Of a stretch of DNA of 25,065 nt, positions 8,107 to 15,524 are shown in pieces. Origin of the DNA: DATKCA01 sp035544675 (GTDB lineage Bacteria; Acidobacteriota; Thermoanaerobaculia; Gp7-AA8); contig DATKCA010000181.1 of the NCBI GenBank assembly GCA_035544675.1, positions 1-25,065 of the forward strand. Direction: 5' to 3'. Positions within the stretch are counted from its first letter, which is position 1. Every line of letters begins with the position of its first letter. The notes beneath the pieces were generated by a model. That model was not told where the DNA came from. It made no database searches and saw nothing but the letters and a program-made list of their open reading frames with translations. Made by a program: the position numbers and the translations under genes.

Positions 8107-9144
8107 ATGAACACGAAAGCCAATCATCGCCGCGAGCCGTGGTCCATCGACGATTCCGAGTTCTACGAGTTGGAGAGCAGGACTGACGAGATGGAGTTCC
8201 TTCTGCGCTACGCCGTGCTTGCGCCGTCGGGACACAACACCCAGCCGTGGACCTTCGCCATCGTGCCGGAGGGGATCGAGGTCTTCGCCGACTACACGCG
8301 GCGACTCCCGCACGTTGACCCCGGCAATCGCGAGCTGATGATGAGTGTCGGCGCGGCGATCATGAACCTCCGCGTGGCGGCGGCACACTTCGGATTCGAG
8401 TCGACCGTCCTCTATCAGCGCAATGCGCGCGAGACGGCGGCGGTGGCGCTGGTGGCGCTGCGTGAGACGTGCGACCCAGACGCCTCGCTGCGACGGCTGT
8501 TTCCCGCGATCGTCCGCCGGCGCACGAACCGGCAGCCGTTCGACGGCGAGCCCATCGACATGGACTCCCTGTCGTCACTGTGCGACATCGCTGATGAGCA
8601 TCCTGAATTCATGCACTTCCTTCTCCCCCATCACAAAGCGCGCATCAGTGAACTGGTGGAGGAAGCGGATCGCCTGCAGATGGAGAATCGCGCCGTCCGC
8701 GACGAGCTGGCGGACTGGGTGCGGCCCGCTCGCACGACCGCGATGGACGGCATCAGCGCCGAGGCGTTTGGGATTCCCGCCATTTTCTCATCGATTGCAG
8801 GGGATGTGATTCGGCGCGTCGATCTCGGTGGGATGCAGGCGCGCCGCGATGCGGCGCTGGTTGGAACGACGCCGCTCCTGATCCTGATCACCGCCGAGGA
8901 TGATCCGATTTCGCTGCTCCAGGCGGGTCAGGTTCTGGAACGGTTGCTGCTCACGGTGACGCTGGAACACCTCCAGTACTCCTTCATGAATCAGCCGGTG
9001 CAGGTCGCGATCCTGCGGGACCTTCTCGCCCCGATCGTTCGGTCTCCGCATCCGCCGCAGCTTCTACTCCGGATCGGCTATGCGCCGCCCGTGGAGCAAC
9101 CAATGCCGAGGCGCGACGTGGCGGAGGTGCTTCACGAGGACTGA
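8107..9144 (+). CDS. Acg-like nitroreductase-family protein
   Basis: Protein of 345 residues; ATG 8107 is preceded by an AGGAAG ribosome site. It resembles the Acg family of two-lobe nitroreductase-fold proteins, FMN-binding oxidoreductases whose best-known member (Rv2032/Acg) belongs to the mycobacterial DosR dormancy regulon. Supporting features are the N-terminal APSGHNTQPWTF nitroreductase-type signature (about 38-49), an Arg-Arg-Arg-Thr-Asn-Arg-Gln-Pro-Phe segment near 138, and the length of about 330-345. FMN binding is known for the fold; the substrate is unknown, and Acg itself lacks ordinary nitroreductase activity. Neighbours (cyclic-nucleotide-binding protein, universal stress remnant, alcohol dehydrogenase, CRP/FNR regulator) fit a low-oxygen or redox-stress role. 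Confidence 0.82.
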   Translation: MNTKANHRREPWSIDDSEFYELESRTDEMEFLLRYAVLAPSGHNTQPWTFAIVPEGIEVFADYTRRLPHVDPGNRELMMSVGAAIMNLRVAAAHFGFESTVLYQRNARETAAVALVALRETCDPDASLRRLFPAIVRRRTNRQPFDGEPIDMDSLSSLCDIADEHPEFMHFLLPHHKARISELVEEADRLQMENRAVRDELADWVRPARTTAMDGISAEAFGIPAIFSSIAGDVIRRVDLGGMQARRDAALVGTTPLLILITAEDDPISLLQAGQVLERLLLTVTLEHLQYSFMNQPVQVAILRDLLAPIVRSPHPPQLLLRIGYAPPVEQPMPRRDVAEVLHED

Positions 9145-9170
9145 GGGGTGGTTTTCAACCGCGCTACATT

Positions 9171-9189
9171 GGCTCGCTCATAGCGAGCC
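9171..9189. terminator. Hairpin between convergent genes
   Basis: GGCTCGCT-CAT-AGCGAGCC is a perfect 8-base stem with a 3-base loop, 27 bases after the nitroreductase stop and ahead of the convergent gene's end at 9213. There is no clear T-tract, so it may only protect the 3' ends or act in both directions. Confidence 0.45.
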
Positions 9190-9212
9190 TGGTTGTCATC
9201 GAACCTACTTGA

Positions 9213-9671
9213 TTACATGGGACCCTTCACGTCACGATTGCGGATCAAGTCGTACGACGCGTTGACGTCCTGGCTCAGCTGGCGCAGCACGCTGAACCAG
9301 ATCGCTGGTGAGGCGTCGACAGCCGACTGGAATTCCTCCCGCTCGATGAAGCCAAACTCACAGCGTGTCGTGGCGATGGCCGTGGTGAGGTGAGCGCAAT
9401 CGGAGATGACCGCTGCTAACCCGAGAATTTCGCCGGCACGCGCCGTCCGCTCTCGCCTCATGCCATCCGTAGTGACGTGAGTGAGCGCAACTTCTCCCCA
9501 ATGCAGGATGTACACGCCATTCGGGATCTCGCCTTCGCGGAACAGGACCGCGTTCGGGGCGACTCGCTGCGGTTTCCCGCGGTTGAAGAGATCGTCGAAG
9601 GAGCGCGGCAGCCGCCCGCTCTCATCGTAATGGACGGTTGTGCCGGTGGCGCTCACGCTCATGCTTTTCAT
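9213..9671 (-). CDS. Single-domain cyclic-nucleotide-binding (CRP-like) protein
   Basis: Protein of 152 residues from the ATG at 9671; an in-frame ATG at 9737 would add 22 Arg/Pro-rich residues and is less convincing. It contains one cNMP-binding beta-barrel with typical elements: PNAVLFREGEIPNGVYILHWGEV, then ARAGEILGLAAVISD and the helix EEFQSAVDASPAIWFSVLRQLSQDV. The phosphate-binding-cassette Arg is not clear, so ligand binding is uncertain. The protein stops after the dimerisation helix, where CRP/FNR proteins continue into a winged-helix DNA-binding domain. It may therefore be a ligand sensor, an inhibitor through heterodimers with the full CRP/FNR protein at 11988, or a truncated regulator. 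It is transcribed toward the nitroreductase. Confidence 0.78.
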   Translation of the reverse strand: MKSMSVSATGTTVHYDESGRLPRSFDDLFNRGKPQRVAPNAVLFREGEIPNGVYILHWGEVALTHVTTDGMRRERTARAGEILGLAAVISDCAHLTTAIATTRCEFGFIEREEFQSAVDASPAIWFSVLRQLSQDVNASYDLIRNRDVKGPM

Positions 9672-9885
9672 GGGATCGACGATAGAACCGGCTCTGCGCC
9701 GAGGTGGTGATGGCGACCACACGTGCGCGTGACGCATATTCCCGGCCGCGCTGGAATCGCCCTTTTCTGCCTGGAACCCCCCCTCCTGTCCGCGATTGGA
9801 CCCGGGGTATCAGAGATCACGTCCGCCGGTGCGTTGAAGCACAGCCCGCCCTCTTCAGCGCATCGATGATGGTGACGGAGCTGCT

Positions 9886-10287
9886 ATGTCGAACCCGTCG
9901 AATTCGCCGCATCTTTCTCGTACCGATCTCGTTGAAAAGGTCCGTTGCGAGCTGCTGAGACTCGCGAGGACCGATACGTCGATCTGCCGGGTTGCTGCAG
10001 ATCGGGGTGTCTTCTGCCGTGGCTTCCTGCGCTTCACCGACGATGAGCTGCGCGATCGATTCAGCTGGATCGACCGGAAACTGGGCCAGCACACGCGCCG
10101 GAAGCTCGAAGAGGTCGTGGATCGGTGGCAGCTGGCCCGGCAGGAAGTCAACCAGGTTCCCCTCGCCTGCGACGTCCAGCAGGTCGAGGGCGACGGGTGC
10201 CGGGGGTGGGACGACTTCAGTGACGAGGATCTCTCCCGTTTCTACCTGGAACTGAAGCAGACCAGGAACGGGTCGGAGGACATATGA
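9886..10287 (+). CDS. Small conserved-looking protein of unknown function
   Basis: Soluble protein of 133 residues with no family I can name. It is charged, has no signal or membrane segment, and has four Cys (near 36, 48, 115 and 126-region order uncertain). Two stretches look alike: FLRFTDDELRDRFSWI and WDDFSDEDLSRFYLEL, each an F-[TS]-D-[DE]-[DE]-L-x-x-RF pattern, suggesting an internal duplication of a short helical motif. Its TGA overlaps the ATG of the universal-stress remnant (ATGA at 10284), so the two were cotranscribed. It diverges from the gene at 9671, with about 215 bases of shared upstream DNA. Its role is unknown; by context it belongs to the redox/stress island. Confidence 0.6.
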   Translation: MSNPSNSPHLSRTDLVEKVRCELLRLARTDTSICRVAADRGVFCRGFLRFTDDELRDRFSWIDRKLGQHTRRKLEEVVDRWQLARQEVNQVPLACDVQQVEGDGCRGWDDFSDEDLSRFYLELKQTRNGSEDI

Positions 10288-10584
10288 AGCTCTTGATTGC
10301 GTATGACGGAACCGCGGGGGCAGTGGCAGCGATCAAGGACCTTCAGTTTGCCCGACTGCCAGGTCTCAGTGATGTCAGTTGCTGATGTATGGACGGTTTT
10401 GCTCGATGAAGTGCCGCCGGACGATGTGAATCCAGAGCTCGTCAAGCGGGCACAGGAGCACGCGAGGGAAGCGCTCGAGCGCGCCCACGAGACCTCTCGG
10501 AAGGGTTCCCAGCTCGTGGCGGAGCTCTTTCCGACTTGGCGGGTGTCGGCGGCAGCCCATGCGGCCTGGCTTCCGCGTTCGTGA
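10284..10584 (+). pseudogene. Frameshifted universal stress protein (UspA family)
   Basis: Begins MKLLIAYDGTAGAVAAIKDL, the classic Usp N-terminus, but this frame ends at TGA 10383. The family then continues in the frame that reads VMSVADVW and a long helix with REALERAHE, as in a Usp domain, up to a stop at 10582. A frame slip therefore lies around 10360-10380. The C-terminal half, with the G-x2-G-x9-G(S/T) ATP-binding motif, is missing: after FPTWRVSAAAHA the sequence changes frame again (GLASAFVTESN) and runs into the convergent alcohol dehydrogenase. At least one frameshift plus loss of the nucleotide-binding end make this a pseudogene unless sequencing error explains the shifts. Confidence 0.75.
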
Positions 10585-10625
10585 CGGAATCGAACCAGCG
10601 AATGAAGTCGAGCATGGCCCCCGCC

Positions 10626-11729
10626 TCAGGGGGTGATCGCGATTTTCAGGACACCGTCGCGCCGATCGCCGAACAGGCGATACGCTTCGCCGATCTCGGC
10701 AAGCTTGAATCGATGTGTAATGAGAGGGCGGAGATCGAGGCGGCCGCTCCGGACCATCTCGAGGAGTCGAAGCATCCGCTCTTTGCCTCCGGGACAGAGC
10801 GTCGTGACGATGCGGTAGTCCGCGAGGCCGGCGCCGAATGCATCGTACGGAATGGCCAGATTGCCGGAGTAGACGCCGAGGCTCGAGAGTGTGCCGCCGG
10901 GTCGAAGGACGCGCAGTGCGCTTTCAAACGTCTGCTGAGTACCGAGCGCCTCGATCGCGACATCGACGCCGCCGGTGAGCCGGCGGATCTCGGCGACGAC
11001 GTCCACTTTGCGGTAGTCGAGAACGATGTCGACGCCCAGCTTCCTGGCCATGGCCAGCCGGCTGTCGTCTCCGTCGACGCCGATCACCATGGAGGCGCCG
11101 AGAAGGCGCGCACCGACGGACGCGCAGAGCCCGATGGGTCCCTGTGCGAACACGGCGACTTTGTCACCAAGAGTCACGCCGCCAGCCTCCGCTCCGCTGA
11201 TGCCGGTGGAGGCGATGTCGGCGAGCAGCACGACCTGTTCATCGGTCAGCTCATCGGGGATCTTCGCAAGGTTCGCCTGCGCGTTGGGAACGAGGAGGTA
11301 CTCGGCTTGTGCGCCGTTGATCGTGTTGCCGAAACGCCAGCCGCCGAGTGCCTCGCAGTCATTGCCGTGACCGCACTGCGAGTGGCGGCCGGAGAGACAC
11401 GCATGACACTGGCCGCAAGGGGTGATGGCACCCACCAGGACTCGATCGCCGATCTCGTAGCCGCTGACGCCGGCGCCGATCTCGGCGACGATGCCGACCG
11501 GCTCATGTCCGATGACGAGCCCGGGCTTGACCGGATACTCACCGCGGACGATGTGCAGGTCGGTGCCGCAGATCGTGGTCGTCGTGACTTTGATCAGCAC
11601 CTCGCCGAAGCTCGGGCGAGGCCGGGGAACCTCCTCCACGCGGATGTCGCCAACGCCGTGAAAAACGGTCGCGCGCATGGTTCCCGTGGCGAGTGCACTG
11701 GTATCTTGAAGCTCGAGTGTGGTCGTCAT
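10626..11729 (-). CDS. Zinc-dependent alcohol dehydrogenase (MDR family)
   Basis: Protein of 367 residues; ATG 11729 has GGAGGA seven to eight bases upstream, favouring it over the internal Met18 where homology begins. GroES-like catalytic domain: ICGTDLH (Cys54), IGHEPVG (His75/Glu76) and Asp171 (LLADIAST) match catalytic-zinc ligands. CGQCHACLSGRHSQC (105-119) is the four-Cys structural zinc lobe. A Rossmann fold with AQGPIG (about 196-200) and an acidic strand end (VIGVDGDDSR) favours NAD over NADP. It would oxidise or reduce small secondary or primary alcohols and carbonyls; the exact substrate cannot be told. It is divergent from the CRP/FNR gene across about 250 bases containing promoter module B. 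Confidence 0.92.
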   Translation of the reverse strand: MTTTLELQDTSALATGTMRATVFHGVGDIRVEEVPRPRPSFGEVLIKVTTTTICGTDLHIVRGEYPVKPGLVIGHEPVGIVAEIGAGVSGYEIGDRVLVGAITPCGQCHACLSGRHSQCGHGNDCEALGGWRFGNTINGAQAEYLLVPNAQANLAKIPDELTDEQVVLLADIASTGISGAEAGGVTLGDKVAVFAQGPIGLCASVGARLLGASMVIGVDGDDSRLAMARKLGVDIVLDYRKVDVVAEIRRLTGGVDVAIEALGTQQTFESALRVLRPGGTLSSLGVYSGNLAIPYDAFGAGLADYRIVTTLCPGGKERMLRLLEMVRSGRLDLRPLITHRFKLAEIGEAYRLFGDRRDGVLKIAITP

Positions 11730-11902
11730 GGTCGATCCTCCGATTCCGCACGTTCAATGCGGTCACGAATCCATCATCGGCGGCGCACGCCGCTCCGGCT
11801 GCGATCTCTGTCAGTGGAGGGTGTGCGCTCCATCACACGCCGTGATGACTACCCGGTAGTTGAGGGATTCCATTGTTCACCCGTGCGTCGGCGGGCTCCT
11901 TA

Positions 11903-11957
11903 CCACCCCGGGGGGTGGGGCGCCGAACACCGCCGAGAGTGATAGTGGACACGTCGC
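11903..11957 (+). promoter_or_regulatory. Promoter module B with CCACCCC-GG-GGGGTGG palindrome
   Basis: A perfect 7+2+7 inverted repeat (11903-11918) lies within TACCACCCCGGGGGGTGGGG. It is followed after 19 bases by TGATAGTGGACACGTC (11940-11955), closely matching module A at 2421-2473. With GATAGT (11941-11946) as -10, the palindrome is centred near -42. It drives the CRP/FNR gene and, being symmetrical and in the divergent spacer, could also affect the alcohol dehydrogenase. The binding protein is unknown; the CRP/FNR protein itself is one candidate. Confidence 0.6.
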
Positions 11958-11987
11958 GGCCGTGATGGTGGCGACGGAGGTTTGACG

Positions 11988-12704
11988 ATGACCAGTCCCT
12001 ACAATCTCGAGCTCCAGAACGATTGCGCGAGCTGCCCGCTTCACCATGACGGGCGGTTCTGTGACGTCTCGGATGCGAGTCTCGCATCCCTGAAGGCCTC
12101 TGTATTCGCAGCTGTCTATCCGAAGGGTGCGACCTTGTTCGTCGAAGGAGAGATGCCGCGGGGCGTCTTCATTCTGTGCAAGGGAAGAGCGAAGTTGACC
12201 ACGTCGTCGAGCGAGGGAAAAACACTGATCATGAAGATCACTGCACCCGGAGAGATTCTCGGAGCCAGCGCCGTCATTCTCGGCAAAGCTTACGAAGTCT
12301 CAGCAGAAACCGTCGAGCCGTCTCAGGTCAACTTCATTCGGCTCGCAGATTTCCTCGCGCTTCTGGAAAAGCATCCCGACGTCTGTCTCCGCATTGCTCA
12401 GCAATTGAGCGCGAAGTACCACGAGGCCCAACGAGAAGTCCGTTCCCTCGGCCTGGCTCAAACGACGTCGGAAAAGCTCGCGCATCTGATCCTGGATTGG
12501 GCTGCCGATGGCGAACCGACCGAGAAGGGAACGCGCGTCAAGGTTCTTCTGACGCACGAAGAAATCGGCCAGATGCTCGGCACGACGCGGGAGACGGTAA
12601 CGCGACTCCTCGGAGACCTGAAGCGTAAGCGCATCATCGACGTGAATGGCTCGAACGTCTACGTCACGCGTCCCGATACTCTGGCGGAGATGGTCAGCTT
12701 CTGA
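11988..12704 (+). CDS. CRP/FNR-family regulator with N-terminal Cys cluster
   Basis: Protein of 238 residues; ATG 11988 is seven bases after GGAGG, whereas an in-frame TTG at 11982 is only one base from it. The N-terminus has Cys13-x2-Cys16-x8-Cys25, and Cys64 lies in the beta-barrel; this Cys set could hold an oxygen- or NO-sensitive Fe-S cluster as in FNR, but spacing differs from E. coli FNR. The cNMP-binding fold spans about 30-145, then the dimer helix. The winged-helix domain has LTHEEIGQMLGTTRETVTRLL, whose R-E-T-V-x-R recognition helix is of the CRP type (TGTGA half-sites) rather than the FNR E-x2-S-R type. Probable regulator of the redox/stress genes around it, and possibly of the 2492 kinase through the shared promoter. 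Confidence 0.88.
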   Translation: MTSPYNLELQNDCASCPLHHDGRFCDVSDASLASLKASVFAAVYPKGATLFVEGEMPRGVFILCKGRAKLTTSSSEGKTLIMKITAPGEILGASAVILGKAYEVSAETVEPSQVNFIRLADFLALLEKHPDVCLRIAQQLSAKYHEAQREVRSLGLAQTTSEKLAHLILDWAADGEPTEKGTRVKVLLTHEEIGQMLGTTRETVTRLLGDLKRKRIIDVNGSNVYVTRPDTLAEMVSF

Positions 12705-12897
12705 GCGCCTTGAATGAATCGGGTATATCGAGCCCTTCGTTCTGTGCGTGTTTCGAGTCTGGAACCCTCGAGGGTACGTAGCCATTCACTCCGCGTGCGT
12801 GTTGAGCGGCATCGAATCGTGTCGGAGAATCACGGGAAGTCTGCGGCGGCTGCGGACCCTCCAACCAACCCGCCCGCTTGCCCGTTCAGCAGGGCAT

Positions 12898-13155
12898 TCA
12901 TCGGCTTGCGCTCCGTTTGCCCGCCGCTGCCGGCTGCTCGCGCTCCGAATCCTCGGACTCGAACCGGAGAATGTCGCCCGGCTGGCAGGAGAGCGCCTCA
13001 CAGATTGCGTCGAGCGTCGAGAAGCGGATCGCCCGTGCCTTGCCGGTCTTGAGGATCGAGAGGTTCGCCAGCGTCATTCCGACCCGGTCCGCGAGCTCGG
13101 TCAGCGTCATCCGCCGATCGTGGAGCAGGTCGTCGAGCTTGACCCCAATCGCCAT
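12898..13155 (-). CDS. Small XRE-family HTH regulator
   Basis: Protein of 85 residues built around one Cro/C1-type helix-turn-helix: LDDLLHDRRMTLTELADRVG then TLANLSILKTGKARAIRF and LDAICEALSCQPGDIL. This is the short form (YozG-like) commonly found next to DUF2975 membrane proteins. Its ATG follows the DUF2975 TGA after one base, so the two are translated together. A charged Ser/Glu tail (about 67-85) is not part of the domain. The perfect palindrome upstream of the pair is the obvious candidate operator for autoregulation. Confidence 0.88.
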   Translation of the reverse strand: MAIGVKLDDLLHDRRMTLTELADRVGMTLANLSILKTGKARAIRFSTLDAICEALSCQPGDILRFESEDSEREQPAAAGKRSASR

Positions 13156-13156
13156 G

Positions 13157-13684
13157 TCAGACCGTTCCTTCGAGCTCTTCTCGCATCAGCGTTCCTTCCG
13201 CGAACACGCGGGCCAGCAGGAACGTGAGGAGCACGGCGAGCCAGCCGCTCATCGAAAAGCCGGCATCCAGATGAAGTGGATGCCCCGGGATCGCAACGGC
13301 GTCGCCGATCGCGGCGATGACGAGGCTGAGAAGCTGCAGCGTGAGCAGCACCCAGGCGATTGCCTTCAAACGGTTGGCGTTCACCGCGACGAACGGGTCG
13401 CCCGCGCGGACCGTCTCCACGATCGCGAGGAGCCGCTTCAGGACGGCATGATTGAGCGGAATCGCGGCGAGACCGAGCACGGCGATCGCGCGCAGGCCGG
13501 CGACCAGCCGTTCTGCCTCGGGCGACGGAGTGAGCTCGAACGCGCTCATGATCCATTGCTCGTTCGGCATGACGAGCAGCAGAGCAAGGATCGCGACGCC
13601 ACCCAGCCAGTTCACGACGATCAGAATCCGCAGCACGCCGTACGCGATCGGCAGCGCAGCAGATGATGAGGACGGCCTTCTCAT
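13157..13684 (-). CDS. DUF2975 membrane protein
   Basis: Protein of 175 residues with four hydrophobic helices (about 14-39, 63-83, 110-133 and 147-166) and the DUF2975 pattern, including a cytoplasmic loop with LKRLLAIVETVRAGDPFV and N-x2-RLKAIAW. ATG 13684 is preceded by AGGGGG nine bases away. DUF2975 proteins have no established biochemical role; they recur as two-gene units with small HTH regulators, suggesting a membrane component that modulates the regulator. It sits directly behind the 14-base-arm palindrome at 13705-13735. Confidence 0.85.
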   Translation of the reverse strand: MRRPSSSSAALPIAYGVLRILIVVNWLGGVAILALLLVMPNEQWIMSAFELTPSPEAERLVAGLRAIAVLGLAAIPLNHAVLKRLLAIVETVRAGDPFVAVNANRLKAIAWVLLTLQLLSLVIAAIGDAVAIPGHPLHLDAGFSMSGWLAVLLTFLLARVFAEGTLMREELEGTV

Positions 13685-13704
13685 AGTTCACAACCCCCTG
13701 ATAT

Positions 13705-13735
13705 CGAATATCAATAAACTATTTATTGATATTCG
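13705..13735. promoter_or_regulatory. Perfect AT-rich palindrome, likely operator of the DUF2975-HTH pair
   Basis: CGAATATCAATAAA (13705-13718), a CTA spacer and TTTATTGATATTCG (13722-13735) are exact reverse complements. A further GATAT half-site lies just outside at 13699-13704. It begins 21 bases upstream of the DUF2975 ATG and is far more AT-rich than its surroundings. Such placement suits an autoregulatory operator for the HTH protein; as RNA it could also form a hairpin, but no T-tract follows. Confidence 0.6.
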
Positions 13736-13880
13736 TCAAGTAGGGTATTGAACATCGATAAGGCAGCTCCGACGCCACGCGGCGCGATGACGGCGGCGCT
13801 ACTGGGTCAAGGTGATCATGAAGAGCGCACCGACCGGGGTCGGCGCGAGCCGGTCGACCGCTTGCGCAGTCGGAGAGGAG

Positions 13881-14924
13881 TCATTCAGGCCGCCCCACGG
13901 CCCGCCGCCGTCCCGGTTTGTCGGACGACCCGGCGAGGAACCACCCTTTGGACGTCGGCTCGGTTTTGAAGAAATCGAGCAGAAGCGACGCCACTTTGGT
14001 CCTGCCCGAGGTCGATGGATGGGTGCCGTCGGATGCGAGATCGGACCGCAACCAGATCAGGCCATCTGAGCGCGGCGATTCTCCATTCGCCCAGAGGTAC
14101 GGGCCCCATGTAACGAACGGCGCGACGCCGCTGTTGTAATTGAGGTCACCGGCTCGCGGATCGACGCCTCCGCTGCGCATCTGCCTGGTCTGCGCTTCAA
14201 CGAGCCACTTGACTGCAAAGCCGGATTCATACGCGTATGGTTCCGGGTTCAGGTTCGACGTTGCGTAGCCGGCGTATATACGGCTGGAGAGATACACGAG
14301 CCGAAGATTGGGATAACGGACTTTCAGCGCCCGGACGATGTCGCCAAGCTGCGCAACCAGCCGGTACGCGTCTGCCGCCTCCGATGGGAGCGACACTGTG
14401 GGTGCCCTGTTCGCCACCTTCACCCAGGCGACCTGTATTTGTGCTTCGGTCGCTCCCGCGCGCACGAGATTCTGCGTCCGTATGCGGTCGTAGTTCTTTT
14501 CCGTCGGCGCGTCCCAGGCATCGGCTGCCTGTCCGCCAGCGGCGCCGTTCACGATGAGCAGCGTCGAGTGATTCACGGCAGGGTCAGCCGAGGCCTGTCC
14601 AACGAACGACCATGAGTCGCAGGGCCCGAGGCTTTCGCGCGAACAGAATTCCTGCGTGGTGTTCGACATCCCGATCGAAAGCATCACGATCTTGCCGGAC
14701 GGGCTCGGATTTCCACCGGGATCGAGCGGCTGAACGAGCGATGCCACCGAAGCGCCTGCGGCGGCATGGTCGGCCGGCGGAACGTTACTCCCGTTTTCGA
14801 AGAGGCCGCCTGCGAAGCCAAGGTAGTGACCGGCTCCGAGATCGTTGAGCGGAATCAACGGCTGCGCCAGCACCGCCGACGCTCCACCTGCCACGCAAAG
14901 CAGCACCGCAAGAAGATGTCTCAT
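13881..14924 (-). CDS. Exported SGNH/GDSL-like protein
   Basis: Protein of 347 residues from ATG 14924, which has AAAGGA just upstream and opens on a signal peptide (MRHLLAVLLCVAGGASAVLA, cleavage near 20-21). The upstream in-frame start at 15032 would add 36 Arg-rich residues and bury the signal. Blocks suit an SGNH hydrolase fold: IVMLSIGMSNTT (candidate nucleophile Ser87), NGAAGGQ (Gly127-130), YLSSRIYAGY, and the closing SDGTHPS with Asp299 and His302 as the catalytic pair. The canonical GDSL is replaced by GMSN. Probably a periplasmic or secreted esterase/acetylesterase; the substrate is unknown. Two Cys (94 and 102) could form a disulphide. About 215 bases separate its end from the DUF2975 operon start; I see no gene there. 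Confidence 0.7.
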   Translation of the reverse strand: MRHLLAVLLCVAGGASAVLAQPLIPLNDLGAGHYLGFAGGLFENGSNVPPADHAAAGASVASLVQPLDPGGNPSPSGKIVMLSIGMSNTTQEFCSRESLGPCDSWSFVGQASADPAVNHSTLLIVNGAAGGQAADAWDAPTEKNYDRIRTQNLVRAGATEAQIQVAWVKVANRAPTVSLPSEAADAYRLVAQLGDIVRALKVRYPNLRLVYLSSRIYAGYATSNLNPEPYAYESGFAVKWLVEAQTRQMRSGGVDPRAGDLNYNSGVAPFVTWGPYLWANGESPRSDGLIWLRSDLASDGTHPSTSGRTKVASLLLDFFKTEPTSKGWFLAGSSDKPGRRRAVGRPE

Positions 14925-15139
14925 GTGTCCTTTCGACGCCTTGGCTGGGACTCCGCCTCGACGCCGCGACGGGAGATCCCTCTCCCCGAAACGACGATCC
15001 GGGGGAAAGAATGCCTGCGGCCGGCGTGCCAAACGACGCCCACGCAGCGGCGCAGAGGGAAGGACCGTTTCATGTCATCGACGCGTAGAGCAGGCCGCCT
15101 GATCGTACAGCTCTCGCTCGGCTCCGACCGGCCGTTTGC

Positions 15140-15400
15140 CTACGGAACGGCGTCGAGGGATGCCCGAATCTCGGCGTTCGACGCTCGCTGCCGATAATCG
15201 CTCTCGATCTTCGACCAGCGAATCTTCCCGTCTCGATCGAGCACGAACACGGCGGGATGAGGAACTCCGGCGGTCGGCTGACCGGCGTACGCGGGGTCGC
15301 GCAGGGCGTATCGTTCGATGACCTCACTCTTTGGATCAGAGAGAAGGCTGAAAGCCACCTTCCCTTTCCCGTCGGCTTCGATCTTTGTGATGCAGATTTC
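15140..15400 (-). pseudogene. 3' fragment of a peroxiredoxin/redoxin-family gene
   Basis: The minus-strand frame ending at 15140 reads VAFSLLSDPKSEVIERYALR, then GVPHPAVFVLDRDGKIRW and SDYRQRASNAEIRASLDA. This is the C-terminal half of an AhpC/TSA (redoxin) protein. Similarity stops at about 15400, and the N-terminal half with the thioredoxin-fold active-site Cys is absent; the upstream frame to 15463 is unrelated. It ends exactly where a methyltransferase fragment on the other strand begins, so it looks like a rearrangement remnant and cannot be a working peroxidase. Confidence 0.7.
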
Positions 15401-15407
15401 GCTCGAA

Positions 15408-15524
15408 TCGAAGAGTGCCGATCTCATCACGTCACATTGCGTCATCAACCTTTCACCGGACAAACCGGCCGTCTTTGCCGAGATGTGGCGGGTCCTGAAA
15501 GATCACGGCCGCATTCTCGTCTCA
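15408..15524 (+). pseudogene. Internal fragment of a SAM-dependent methyltransferase
   Basis: About 39 codons in the frame running 15318-15638 read SADLITSHCVINLSPDKPAV and then EMWRVLKDHGRILVS. These match motifs II-III of class I methyltransferases of the ArsM/UbiE type (D-x-V-x-S-x-C-V-I-N-L and RVL-x-x-GG). The SAM-binding motif I and both ends are missing. The fragment is squeezed between two minus-strand fragments and abuts each within a few bases. Confidence 0.6.

Noticed and set aside
9770..9825. Third copy of the shared promoter upstream of the 9886 gene
   Set aside because: There is a CCCC...GGGG pair and ATCACGTCC, but spacing and the TGATAGTG block do not match; too weak.
10536..11942. 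468-residue plus-strand frame
   Set aside because: It is the antisense of the alcohol dehydrogenase, which has full family motifs and a good ribosome site on the minus strand.
13740..13880. Small gene between the DUF2975 operon and the SGNH-like gene
   Set aside because: Short frames on both strands lack a ribosome site and recognisable sequence.
14971..14986. Terminator or operator upstream of the SGNH-like gene (GGGAGA-TCCC-TCTCCC)
   Set aside because: The stem is only six bases, without a T-tract or conserved context; it could be chance in GC-rich DNA.
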